Shown here piece after piece: positions 53,334 through 61,570 of a stretch of 64,000 bases of DNA. The translations under genes were made by a program, and so were the position numbers. The DNA is taken from contig NZ_FMCQ01000004.1 in assembly GCF_900091605.1 (NCBI RefSeq), positions 620,001-684,000 of the forward strand. Direction: 5' to 3'. Every line of letters begins with the position of its first letter. Position 1 is the first letter of the stretch. The notes below the pieces were generated by a model, which searched no databases, had not been told where the DNA came from, and saw only the letters and a list, made by a program, of their open reading frames with translations. This DNA comes from Micromonospora tulbaghiae (GTDB taxonomy: Bacteria; Actinomycetota; Actinomycetes; Mycobacteriales; Micromonosporaceae).

Positions 53334-53993
53334 ATGCCACGGTGGTTGCGCGACAACATGCTCTCGATAGCCATGCTCGGCGCGTTCCTGGTCTTCCTGC
53401 TGCTGCAGAGCGTCTTCGGCTGGCAGGTGCACAACGAGGAGCTGAGCCAGTACGGCGCCGAGCCGCTGAGCTGGTGGGCCTATCTCGGCACCGGGCACTT
53501 CGCCGAGGCGGTGTTCGAGAACTGGGAGTCGGAGTTCCTCCAGATGGGCGGCTACGTGCTGCTCACCGCGTACCTGGTGCAGAAGGGCTCGGCCGAGTCG
53601 AAGCCGGAGGACCAGACGGACCGGCCGGAGGACAACCGCGACCACGCCCGCCCCGACTCACCCTGGCCGGTACGCGTCGGCGGGCTGCCGCTCGTGGTCT
53701 ACCGGAACAGCCTCGCCATCGCACTCCTGATGATCTTCGGGGGCGCGTTCCTGGGGCACCTGTTCGGCGGCGTGGCCGCCTACAACCAGGAGCAGGCGCT
53801 GGAGAGCGGCGCCGCCCCGATCAGCGCGTGGCAGTTCCTCGGCACCAGCGACTTCTGGTTCCAGTCGATGCAGAACTGGCAGAGCGAGTTCCTCGCCGTC
53901 GGCGTGCTGATCCTGCTCAGCATCGTGCTGCGCCAGCACGCCAGTCCCGAGTCGAAGCCGGTCACCGCGCCGCACGCGCAGACGAGCGCCTGA
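53334..53993 (+). CDS. Membrane protein with internal duplication (DUF6766-like)
   Basis: This 219-aa protein has four hydrophobic segments in two similar halves. Each half has a hydrophobic helix, a polar loop (YGAEPLSWWAYLGTGHFAE and SGAAPISAWQFLGTSDFWF), an NWESEFL/NWQSEFL motif, and a second helix. The parallel halves make an internal duplication likely. A basic/acidic linker (residues 85-115) separates them. I recognise it as the DUF6766-type group from memory; its function is unknown. It is 85 bp downstream of the DUF4383 gene, with its own candidate stress promoter. Confidence 0.8.
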   Translation: MPRWLRDNMLSIAMLGAFLVFLLLQSVFGWQVHNEELSQYGAEPLSWWAYLGTGHFAEAVFENWESEFLQMGGYVLLTAYLVQKGSAESKPEDQTDRPEDNRDHARPDSPWPVRVGGLPLVVYRNSLAIALLMIFGGAFLGHLFGGVAAYNQEQALESGAAPISAWQFLGTSDFWFQSMQNWQSEFLAVGVLILLSIVLRQHASPESKPVTAPHAQTSA

Positions 53994-54008
53994 GCGTCGG
54001 GCCGCCGA

Positions 54009-54458
54009 TCAGGCCGCCACCGGCAGCCGCTTGGCGAAGCACACGCTGTACGGGTTGTCGACGTACTCGCCGTAGACCGGGATCGGCTCGTAACCGCTGG
54101 ACCGGTAGAGCCCGATCGCGGCCGGCAGGTAGGTGCCGGTCTCCAGGCACACCGTGCGGTGCCCCTGCTGGAACGCCAGCTCCTCCAGCGCCACGAGCAG
54201 CTGCCGGGCGATGCCCCGACCTCGGTACGCCGGCCGCACGTACATCCGCTTCAGCTCGCCGGTGTCCGCGTCGAGCGCCTGCAGGCCGCCGCAGCCGACC
54301 GCCCGGCCGCCCACCACGGCGGCCAGGTAGCGGACGTCGGTGTGCACGACTGTGACCTGTCCGTCCAGCCCGCCGTCGGCGTCGCGCAGCTCGCGCTGCT
54401 GGGCGACGACGAGCGCGGCGATCTCCGGATCGGTGGCGGGACGGGTCTCGATCAACAT
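54009..54458 (-). CDS. GNAT family N-acetyltransferase
   Basis: This 149-aa acetyltransferase has the acetyl-CoA pyrophosphate-binding motif RPAYRGRGIARQLL near residue 78 and the N-terminal LIETRPATDPEIAALVVAQQ. Conserved strands include VGCGGLQALDADTGELKRMY and TVCLETGTYLPAAIGLYRSS followed by GYEPI. These enzymes acetylate a primary amine on an unknown acceptor. The gene lies between the membrane protein gene and obg, convergent with the former. Confidence 0.93.
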   Translation of the reverse strand: MLIETRPATDPEIAALVVAQQRELRDADGGLDGQVTVVHTDVRYLAAVVGGRAVGCGGLQALDADTGELKRMYVRPAYRGRGIARQLLVALEELAFQQGHRTVCLETGTYLPAAIGLYRSSGYEPIPVYGEYVDNPYSVCFAKRLPVAA

Positions 54459-54517
54459 GCCCGTACGCTAGATCGGCCGGATTTCGCGCAGGTTTCCCGC
54501 CACCGACCCGGAAACGG

Positions 54518-55969
54518 CTACTCGGCGTCCGCCTCCGCCGCGGGCGCGGCCTCGACCTCGTCCTCCGGCCGCACCCGGCGGGCCTTGCGGGCCGCGAGCC
54601 GGTCCGAAGCCGACGGGCGGTTCGACTTCTCCTCGAGCCGTACGTCGGTGCCCCGGTTACCCGGCACGAAGTCGACACCGGCGTAGAGGGTCGGCTGCCA
54701 GTCGAACTCCCGGTCACCGATACGCACCAGGTCGCCGGGCTGCGCGCCGGCCTTGGCGAGCTTCTCCTCGACGCCGAGACGGGCCAGCCGGTCGGCCAGG
54801 TAACCCACTGCCTCGTCGTTGTCGAAGTTGGTCTGCTTCACCCAGCGCTCCGGCCGGCTGCCGCGCACCGTGTACGAGCCGTCCGGCTCGGCCTCGATGG
54901 TGAAGCCGGCGTCGTCGACCGCCTTCGGGCGGATCACGATCCGGGTCGGCTCGGCCGGCGGGGCGGCGCGGCGGCCCTGGTCGACCAGCTCCGCCATCGC
55001 GTACGTCAGCTCGCGCAGACCCTCGCGGGTCGCCGCCGAGATCTCGAAGACGCGCAGGCCGCGGGCCTCCAGGTCGGGGCGGACGATGTCGGCCAGGTCC
55101 TTGCCGTCCGGCACGTCGACCTTGTTGAGCGCGACCAGCCGGGGCCGGTCGGCGAGCCCGCCGTACTGGGACAGCTCCGACTCGATGGCGTCGATGTCGG
55201 CGAGCGGGTCGCGTCCGGGCTCCAGCGTCGCGGTGTCGATCACGTGCACCAGCACGGCGCAGCGCTCGACGTGGCGGAGGAACTCCAGGCCCAGGCCCTT
55301 GCCGCTGGCCGCACCCGGGATCAGCCCGGGTACGTCGGCGACGGTGAAGGTGTGGTTGTCCACCCGGACCACGCCCAGGTTCGGCACCAGTGTGGTGAAC
55401 GGGTAGTCGGCGATCTTCGGCTTGGCCGCGGAGATCACCGAGATCAGCGAGGACTTGCCGGCCGACGGGAAGCCGACCAGGCCCACGTCGGCGACGCTCT
55501 TGAGCTCCAGCACCACGTCGAGCCGGTCGCCGGGCTCACCCAGCTCGGCGAAGCCGGGCGCCTTGCGGCGCGCGTTCGCCAGCGAGGCGTTGCCGCGCCC
55601 GCCCCGGCCGCCCCGGGCCGCCTCGAACGTGGTGCCGACGCCGACCAGGTCGGCCAGCACCTCACCGTCGAGGCTCTGCACCACGGTGCCGTTCGGCACC
55701 TTGATGACCAGGTCACGGCCGTTGGCGCCGTCCCGGTTCGAGCCGGCGCCGCCCTTGCCGTTCTCGGCCTTCAGGTGCGGCCGGAAGTGGAAGTCGAGCA
55801 GCGTGGTGACCTGCGCGTCGACCACCAGGGACACGCTGCCGCCGTGGCCGCCGTTGCCGCCGTCCGGCCCGCCGAACGGCTTGAACTTCTCCCGGTGGAT
55901 CGAGACACAGCCGTGCCCGCCGTCGCCGGCCTGCATGTGCAGGACGACCCGGTCAACGAACGTCGTCAC
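54518..55969 (-). CDS. obgE: GTPase Obg (CgtA)
   Basis: This 483-aa GTPase acts in 50S assembly and stress signalling. The glycine-rich Obg fold has [36 protein letters not shown] and [20 protein letters not shown]; the G domain has [11 protein letters not shown] (G1), [16 protein letters not shown] (G3), ALNKVDVP (G4) and SAATREG (G5). The C-terminal OCT domain is present (about residues 330-430), with an acidic tail. It is transcribed downstream of rplU-rpmA on the same strand but is separated by a strong terminator-like hairpin, so it may be partly uncoupled. Confidence 0.97.
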   Translation of the reverse strand: MTTFVDRVVLHMQAGDGGHGCVSIHREKFKPFGGPDGGNGGHGGSVSLVVDAQVTTLLDFHFRPHLKAENGKGGAGSNRDGANGRDLVIKVPNGTVVQSLDGEVLADLVGVGTTFEAARGGRGGRGNASLANARRKAPGFAELGEPGDRLDVVLELKSVADVGLVGFPSAGKSSLISVISAAKPKIADYPFTTLVPNLGVVRVDNHTFTVADVPGLIPGAASGKGLGLEFLRHVERCAVLVHVIDTATLEPGRDPLADIDAIESELSQYGGLADRPRLVALNKVDVPDGKDLADIVRPDLEARGLRVFEISAATREGLRELTYAMAELVDQGRRAAPPAEPTRIVIRPKAVDDAGFTIEAEPDGSYTVRGSRPERWVKQTNFDNDEAVGYLADRLARLGVEEKLAKAGAQPGDLVRIGDREFDWQPTLYAGVDFVPGNRGTDVRLEEKSNRPSASDRLAARKARRVRPEDEVEAAPAAEADAE

Positions 55970-56010
55970 GACGCCAATCCTTCCAGCGGGGTCCGCCCCG
56001 CGCGTGAAAA

Positions 56011-56053
56011 GGCGAAGCGGGCCGGGACTCAGAGGTCCGCGGCCCGCTTCGCC
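56011..56053 (-). terminator. Terminator/attenuator between rpmA and obg
   Basis: GGCGAAGCGGGCC (56011-56023) and GGCCCGCTTCGCC (56041-56053) form a 13-bp stem with a 17-base loop containing an inner GGGA/TCC pairing. On the minus strand it is followed directly by TTTTCACG, giving an intrinsic terminator 7 bp after the rpmA stop. Confidence 0.8.
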
Positions 56054-56059
56054 AGAAAA

Positions 56060-56314
56060 CTACTGCTGAGGCACGATGCTGACGGTCTTGCGACCGCGCT
56101 TGGTGCCGAACTGCACCGAACCGGCGGCCAGCGCGAACAGCGTGTCGTCGCCGCCACGGCCGACCAGGTCACCGGGGTGGAACTTGGTGCCACGCTGACG
56201 GATGAGGATCTCACCCGCGCTGACGACCTGACCACCGAAGCGCTTCACGCCGAGTCGCTGGGCCGCGGAGTCACGGCCGTTACGCGAGCTGGACGCACCC
56301 TTTTTGTGAGCCAT
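56060..56314 (-). CDS. rpmA: Large ribosomal subunit protein bL27
   Basis: This 84-aa basic protein begins [20 protein letters not shown], the conserved bL27 N-terminus reaching the peptidyl transferase centre, followed by [20 protein letters not shown] and [20 protein letters not shown]. Length and sequence fit the family. It follows rplU by 11 bp. Confidence 0.98.
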   Translation of the reverse strand: MAHKKGASSSRNGRDSAAQRLGVKRFGGQVVSAGEILIRQRGTKFHPGDLVGRGGDDTLFALAAGSVQFGTKRGRKTVSIVPQQ

Positions 56315-56325
56315 TGGAGGACGAC

Positions 56326-56640
56326 CTACTTCCCGCTGGAGATGCCGGTCACCTTGACCTGGGTCAGCGGCTGGCGGTGACCCTGGCGCTTGTGGTAGCC
56401 GGTCTTGTTCTTGAACTTGTGGATCCGGATCTTCGGGCCCTTGGTGTGCGCGGCGATCTCGCCGGACACCGCGACCTTGGCGAGCTTCGCCGCGTCGGTC
56501 ACCAGGTCGTCACCGTCGACGAGGAGCACCGCGGTGAGCTTCACCGCGTCGCCGGGGGAACCGGCGAGCTTCTCGACCTCGATCACGTCGCCCTCGGCGA
56601 CCTTGTACTGCTTGCCGCCGGTCTTGACGATCGCGTACAT
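56326..56640 (-). CDS. rplU: Large ribosomal subunit protein bL21
   Basis: This 104-aa protein begins [20 protein letters not shown] and ends [20 protein letters not shown], with the [20 protein letters not shown] loop of bL21. GGGAG lies nine bases upstream of the ATG. It is the first gene of the rplU-rpmA unit; the 5' region upstream (to 56946) holds the rne terminator. Confidence 0.98.
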   Translation of the reverse strand: MYAIVKTGGKQYKVAEGDVIEVEKLAGSPGDAVKLTAVLLVDGDDLVTDAAKLAKVAVSGEIAAHTKGPKIRIHKFKNKTGYHKRQGHRQPLTQVKVTGISSGK

Positions 56641-56884
56641 CGGAGGCGGACTCCCTGTCGTTGAGGCTGCTGGCGTCTATTGCACCGTTGTCGGCTGTCA
56701 CACCGTCGACGGTCGTTCCCACGGCGTCTCGCCGGGAGCCGTGACACCGGCGGCGCGGGCACGCGGGAACTCGGCACACCAAAGTGCGCCGCAGGCAAGC
56801 GTACGGCATACCCCGCCCGCCCCCCAAACCGGGCTGCCCGATCACGCCTCCCCCGCGCCCGGGGCGCAGGGCCCGACGGACACG
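56641..56884. other. Leader and promoter region of rplU
   Basis: Gene-free region between rplU and the rne terminator. It contains only one modest imperfect inverted repeat (GGCACAC, four bases, GTGCGCC, near 56776-56793). I could not resolve a promoter with confidence, and no small gene is evident. Confidence 0.4.
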
Positions 56885-56929
56885 ACAGGGCCCCCGCTCC
56901 GCACGATCTCGGCGGAGCGGGGGCCCTGT
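56885..56929 (-). terminator. Terminator downstream of rne
   Basis: ACAGGGCCCCCGCTCCGC (56885-56902) pairs with GCGGAGCGGGGGCCCTGT (56912-56929), an 18-bp perfect stem with a nine-base loop, 17 bp after the rne stop. It has no U-tract, as is common in actinobacteria. Confidence 0.85.
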
Positions 56930-56946
56930 TCGCGCAGGTCAGCGCC

Positions 56947-59900
56947 TCACGGCCGGGTACGCCGCCGGGCTCCGCCACGGCGCGCCCGCCGACGCGGGGC
57001 GCCGCTGTCGTCGTCGTTGTCTCCGTCACCGATCGCGTCCGGGTCGTCGGCGGCGGCCAGCCGGGCCGAGTCGCCCTCCTGGCTGTCCGCGACCGCCGGG
57101 GCGGCGGGCGTGTCCGCCTCGAACCGGGACAGGTCGTAGCCCTGGGTGTCGTAGTAGTCGTCGTCGGTCTCGACCACCTCGGCGACGGTCCGCTCCGGCG
57201 CGGCGGGCGCAGCCGCCGGCTCAGCGGCGGCCTGCGCGGCCGGCTGCTCCGGGGCGGCCTCCACCGCGGGCTTCTCCGCGGCGGCCTTGCGACCCCGGCG
57301 ACGGCCCTTCTCCTCGGCCGGCGCGGTGACCGCCGAGGCGACCGCCTTGACCTTCTCCCCCGCGCCCCCGCGCGGCTTCTCCGGCACCGGCTCGGTGTGA
57401 ATGATCACGCCCCGGCCCTTGCAGCACTCGCAGGTCTCGCTGAACGCCTCCAGCAGGCCCGCGCCGATGCGCTTTCGCGTCATCTGCACCAGGCCGAGCG
57501 AGGTGATCTCGGTGACCTGGTGCTTGGTGCGGTCCCGGCCGAGGCACTCGGTGAGCCGGCGCAGCACCAGCTCCCGGTTCGACTCCAGCACCATGTCGAT
57601 GAAGTCGATCACCACGATGCCGCCGAGGTCGCGCAGCCGCAGCTGGCGCACGATCTCCTCGGCCGCCTCCAGGTTGTTGCGGGTGACCGTCTCCTCCAGG
57701 TTGCCGCCGGAGCCGGTGTACTTGCCGGTGTTGACGTCGACGACTGTCATCGCCTCGGTGCGGTCGATCACCAGCGAGCCGCCGGAGGGGAGGAAGACCT
57801 TCCGGTCCAGCCCCTTGAGGATCTGCTCGTCGATCCGGTACTCGGCGAACACGTCCGCCACCCCGGCGTGCCGGCGCAGCCGCGCCACCAGGTCCGGGGA
57901 CACGTGCGACAGGTACGACTCGACCACGTCGTACGCGGACTCGCCCTCGATCACCAGCTCGCGGAAGTCCTCGTTGAAGAGGTCCCGGACCACGCGGATG
58001 ACCAGGTCCGGCTCCTCGTAGAGCAGCACCGGAGCGCCGCCCTCGGTCGCCTTGGCCTGGATGTCCTCCCACTGCGCCTGGAGCCGCTTGACGTCGCGCG
58101 CCAGCTCGTCCTCGCTGGCACCCTCGGCCGCGGTCCGGACGATCACGCCGGCGCCGTCCGGCACCAGCTTCTTCAGCACGTCCCGCAGCCGCTTGCGCTC
58201 GGTGTCGGGCAGCTTGCGGCTGATCCCGGAGGCGTTGCCGTTCGGCACGTAGACCAGGTGCCGGCCGGAGAGCGCGATGTGGCTGGTCAGCCGCGCGCCC
58301 TTGTGCCCGATCGGGTCCTTGGTCACCTGCACCAGCACCGAGTCGCCGGAGCGCAGCGCCTGCTCGATCGAGCGGGCCCGGCCCTCCAGGCCGGTGGCGT
58401 CCCAGTTGACCTCACCGGCGTACAGGACCGCGTTGCGCCCGCGCCCGATGTCGACGAAGGCCGCCTCCATGCTCGGCAGGACGTTCTGGACCTTGCCCAG
58501 GTAGACGTTGCCGGCCATCGTGCCGGACGAGTTACGCGTGACGTAGTGCTCCACGAGCACGCCGTCCTCGAGCACGGCGATCTGGGTGCGGTCGCCCCGC
58601 TGGCGGACCACCATGACCCGGTCCACCGCCTCGCGACGGGCCAGGAACTCCGACTCGCTCAGGATCGGCGGCCGGGTACGCCGCTGCTCACGGCCGTCAC
58701 GCCGACGCTGCCGCTTGGCCTCCAGCCGGGTCGAACCGGAGACACCCTGCACCTCGTCGACCGGCTTGCGCGGCTCACGGATCTTGACGACGGTCGGCAC
58801 GCCGTCCTCGGCGGCGGTGTCCGCCTCCCCGGCGCCCCGGCGGCGACGACGGCGACGGCGGCGGGTCATCCCCTCGCCCTCGGCCTCCTCGTCCTCCGCG
58901 GGCTCCTCGGCCTCACCCTCGGCGGTCTCGGCCGCGCCGGGCTCCTCGACGTCCTCGTCGTCGGCCTCGTCCGCGCCGCCCTTGCCCCGGCCACGACCCC
59001 TGCGGCCCCGGCGGCGGCGACGCCGGGCCGCGGCCGTCTCGTCGTCCTCGTCCGCCTCGTCGGGCTCCTCGGCCTCGGTGGCCGGCTCCTCCTCGGCGGC
59101 TTCCGGCTCGACCTCGGCCTCGACCGGCTCGACCTCACGGCGGCCGCGACGGCGGCGCCGGCCGGTCTCGACCGCTTCCTCGATCGGCTCCTCCGCCGCC
59201 GGGTACGTCACCTGGACGGCCGGCGCCTCGTCGGGCTGCGGCGCCATGAACAGGACGGTCGGGGCGGAGAGCGCGGCACGACGCCGGCGGCTCGTGGCCG
59301 GCGGCGTCTCGGCCGGCTCCTCGGCCGCGCGCGGCACGGCGGCGCCTGTCGACACCACGCCCGTCGCGTCCGCCGGGCCACCGCCGCGGGCCAGGTTGAC
59401 CTCTTCGGTACGCGCAGCCGCGGCGCTCGCGTCTCCAACGGTCCCGCCGGTCTCGGTCTCGGCGTCCTCGTCCTCGTCCTCGAGGTCCTCGCCGGTCTCA
59501 CCGATGCCGGCCGTGCCGCCGGTGCTCACCGTGCCGCCGGCGGCCTTGTTCCCGCCGGCGGTGGCCTTGTCGCCGGCGGCGGTGGCCTTGTCGCCGGCGG
59601 CGGTGGCCTTGTCGCCGGCGGCGGTGCGCCGGCCGGCGGCGGTCCGGTCGCCGGCGCGGGCCCGACCAGCGGTCCCGGCAGGGGCCTGCCCGGCGGTCTC
59701 CGCGGTGGCTGCTCCGCCCGTGGCGGCCTCGCCGCCGTCGATGTCGGCGCGTCCCTCGGCGATCAGGTCGCCTCCGGGCACGGAGACCGGCCCGTCGATC
59801 GCCCCGTCCGCGGGCGCCTGCCCCGCGGCGGCGGACTCGTCCGGCGCGACGGTCTCGGCAGCCGGAGGCGTGGCCTTGCGACGACGGGTCCGGGTGACCT

Positions 59901-60399
59901 TGACCGGCGGCACGACCTCCTCCGAGGCGGCCTCCACACCGGCCGCGGCCACCGGCTCCTCGACCGCCTTCGCCGGCGTCGCCTTACGACGCCGCCGGGT
60001 GGTCTTCGGCGCGGTGTCCAACTCGCCGGCCACCGGCGCGAGCACCTCGGCCTGCGGCGACTCGCCGCTGCCGGTCACTGTCGTGGACGCCTCGACGGGC
60101 GCGTCGGTCTGCTCCGGCTGGTTCAGCGGAGCGGCCTTGCGGCGGCTGGCCCGCTTACGGGCCGGCGGCTTGGTCTCGGCGACGCCTTCCGCAGTGACGC
60201 CGCCTTCCGCAGTGACGCCACCCTCCACCGCGGCGACGCCTTCCACGGTGGCGCCGTGGGCACTGCCGGAGGAGGCACCCTCCGTGCGGGCAGAGGCGGC
60301 GCTGTCAGCGCTGCCGGAGGCGGTGGCGGCGCTGTCGGCGGTCGTCCCGGCCGGCTCTGCGCCGGTCCGTTCGCCGCCCTCGGGCTCGTTCTCGAGCAT
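56947..60399 (-). CDS. rne: Ribonuclease E/G with long disordered N-terminal arm
   Basis: This 1150-aa endoribonuclease processes rRNA and mRNA. The catalytic core starts near residue 600: ENDs of the S1 domain (HYVTRNSSGTMAGNVYLGKV, AAFVDIGRGRNAVLYAGEVN), RNase E signatures VVRDLFNEDFRELVIEGE, the metal Asp in VDVNTGKYTG and IDFIDM, and the Zn-link-like CECCKGRG. The preceding 600 residues are Ala/Glu/Arg/Pro-rich and disordered, with Arg-rich microclusters (RRRRKATP, TRTRRRKATP, RRRRRRRRGR) suited to RNA or partner binding. AAGDKAT and AEGGVT repeats occur in it. The ATG at 60399 gives MLENEPEGGERTGAEPAG. It ends in a short basic tail (RRARRGGARRRTRP). Confidence 0.95.
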   Translation of the reverse strand: MLENEPEGGERTGAEPAGTTADSAATASGSADSAASARTEGASSGSAHGATVEGVAAVEGGVTAEGGVTAEGVAETKPPARKRASRRKAAPLNQPEQTDAPVEASTTVTGSGESPQAEVLAPVAGELDTAPKTTRRRRKATPAKAVEEPVAAAGVEAASEEVVPPVKVTRTRRRKATPPAAETVAPDESAAAGQAPADGAIDGPVSVPGGDLIAEGRADIDGGEAATGGAATAETAGQAPAGTAGRARAGDRTAAGRRTAAGDKATAAGDKATAAGDKATAGGNKAAGGTVSTGGTAGIGETGEDLEDEDEDAETETGGTVGDASAAAARTEEVNLARGGGPADATGVVSTGAAVPRAAEEPAETPPATSRRRRAALSAPTVLFMAPQPDEAPAVQVTYPAAEEPIEEAVETGRRRRRGRREVEPVEAEVEPEAAEEEPATEAEEPDEADEDDETAAARRRRRRGRRGRGRGKGGADEADDEDVEEPGAAETAEGEAEEPAEDEEAEGEGMTRRRRRRRRRGAGEADTAAEDGVPTVVKIREPRKPVDEVQGVSGSTRLEAKRQRRRDGREQRRTRPPILSESEFLARREAVDRVMVVRQRGDRTQIAVLEDGVLVEHYVTRNSSGTMAGNVYLGKVQNVLPSMEAAFVDIGRGRNAVLYAGEVNWDATGLEGRARSIEQALRSGDSVLVQVTKDPIGHKGARLTSHIALSGRHLVYVPNGNASGISRKLPDTERKRLRDVLKKLVPDGAGVIVRTAAEGASEDELARDVKRLQAQWEDIQAKATEGGAPVLLYEEPDLVIRVVRDLFNEDFRELVIEGESAYDVVESYLSHVSPDLVARLRRHAGVADVFAEYRIDEQILKGLDRKVFLPSGGSLVIDRTEAMTVVDVNTGKYTGSGGNLEETVTRNNLEAAEEIVRQLRLRDLGGIVVIDFIDMVLESNRELVLRRLTECLGRDRTKHQVTEITSLGLVQMTRKRIGAGLLEAFSETCECCKGRGVIIHTEPVPEKPRGGAGEKVKAVASAVTAPAEEKGRRRGRKAAAEKPAVEAAPEQPAAQAAAEPAAAPAAPERTVAEVVETDDDYYDTQGYDLSRFEADTPAAPAVADSQEGDSARLAAADDPDAIGDGDNDDDSGAPRRRARRGGARRRTRP
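59540..59630 (-). repeat. 21-bp tandem coding repeats in rne
   Basis: At least three imperfect 21-bp units (GCGGTGGCCTTGTCGCCGGC type), read on the minus strand as AGDKATA, are arrayed in the disordered arm of rne. The unit length is a multiple of three. Confidence 0.7.
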
Positions 60400-60529
60400 G
60401 GACGTTCTCCAGTTCTGGCCGCCCCGGGCGCGGGTGAGCGCTGCCACGCAGGGTTGCCGCAAAGGTGTTTCCGCCGGGCACGCAAACGCGCGACCGCCGA
60501 AGTCTGCCTGCCAGAGCGCTGACCGACGG

Positions 60530-61306
60530 TCAGCGCTCTCCGATGGTTGCCCCGTCGCGATCCGCGTCCAACGGATCGACGATCTCGCCCTGCGCGGTCA
60601 GCGTGCCCTGCGCCAGCCGGATCACCTTCGGGGTGACCGGCGGCTCCAGGGCGGCCACCGCGCGGAGGCCGGCCAGGACGTCATCGGGCCGAACGGACGG
60701 GGTGACCTGCCGCACGACCAGTTCGAGTATCGCACACGGTACGGCCGCCGCCCCGGAAGGCGTCTCAGCCGGAGCCATGGCATCGATCGATGCCACTGCC
60801 GCGCGGGTGTCGAACGTACGCCGCCCCTGCTTGGTCATCCGCTCGACCTGGATCTCCTCGGCCGCGGTGAAGGCCGCCACCGCCCCCGCGAGCACCTTCG
60901 GATCGACCTCGGGCAGCTCGATACGCCAGTACGACGCCTCGATCCGGTCCGCCAGGCTGCCGCCGGTGGCCTCCACCGCGTCGAGCACGTCGAGCCCGGG
61001 CGAGAGGGCGGCGTCGAGGGCCGCGCGCAGCCGCGCCGGGTCGACCGGCTCACGGAGCCCGATCTCCAGGTACTCGGCCTCGCTCGCCACGCCCGTCGGA
61101 GCGGCCGAGGCGTACGAGATCTTCGGGTGCGGGGTGAACCCCTGGGAGAAGGCGATCGGCACGCCGGCCCGGCGCAGCGCGCGCTCGAAGGCCCGGGCGA
61201 AGTCCCGGTGCGAGGTGAACCGCAGCGGCCCACGCTTGGCGTACCGGATACGGATCCGCTGGACGACGGGGGCCTGGCCGCCCTCGGGTTGAGGCTTTCT
61301 GGCGAT
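60530..61306 (-). CDS. DUF2344 (TIGR03936) radical-SAM-linked protein with an ATC start
   Basis: This 258-aa protein reads IARKPQPEGGQAPVVQRIRI from an ATC at 61306. The conserved DUF2344 regions follow: RYAKRGPLRFTSHRDFARAF, FSQGFTPHPKISYASAAPTG and EAEYLEIGLREPVDPARLRA. No in-frame ATG, GTG or TTG exists between the last upstream stop and the conserved start; ATC at 61306 is preceded by GAGGAG with a six-base gap. Starting at the first downstream in-frame GTG (61162) would remove about 48 residues of conserved sequence. The family usually pairs with a B12-binding radical SAM protein; none is adjacent. Confidence 0.85.
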   Translation of the reverse strand: MARKPQPEGGQAPVVQRIRIRYAKRGPLRFTSHRDFARAFERALRRAGVPIAFSQGFTPHPKISYASAAPTGVASEAEYLEIGLREPVDPARLRAALDAALSPGLDVLDAVEATGGSLADRIEASYWRIELPEVDPKVLAGAVAAFTAAEEIQVERMTKQGRRTFDTRAAVASIDAMAPAETPSGAAAVPCAILELVVRQVTPSVRPDDVLAGLRAVAALEPPVTPKVIRLAQGTLTAQGEIVDPLDADRDGATIGER

Positions 61307-61458
61307 CGTGAGCTCCTCGGCTGTGCCTGCGTATCGGTCTCATCCTGACGCAGCGCCCACCGCGCCCCACACCCGGGGCCACCCCACCCACCCCAAACCC
61401 CCGCAAAACCAGCCCACCCCCGAACCGGCTCACCCCCGCCCCACCTCGCCTCACCCCG

Positions 61459-61517
61459 CTGATCATGAAGTTAGCGGCACAAATGGAGATCGACTTCGCC
61501 GCCAACTTCATGATCGG
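61459..61517. repeat. Palindromic element, family 1 (copy C)
   Basis: Third 59-bp copy, with 20-base arms CTGATCATGAAGTTAGCGGC (61459-61478) and GCCGCCAACTTCATGATCGG (61498-61517). It lies between the DUF2344 and mycosin genes, both on the minus strand, so here the palindrome is between co-directional genes. Confidence 0.85.
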
Positions 61518-61570
61518 CACGCTGGGGCGTGCGGGCCGGGGTGGGGTGGGGTGGGGTGAGGTGGGATGGG

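Noticed and set aside
56680..60522. Very long open frame (1280 codons) on the plus strand across rne
   Set aside because: It is antisense to rne; the Arg/Gly/His-rich composition and the exact overlap mark it as a frame shadow caused by high GC content.
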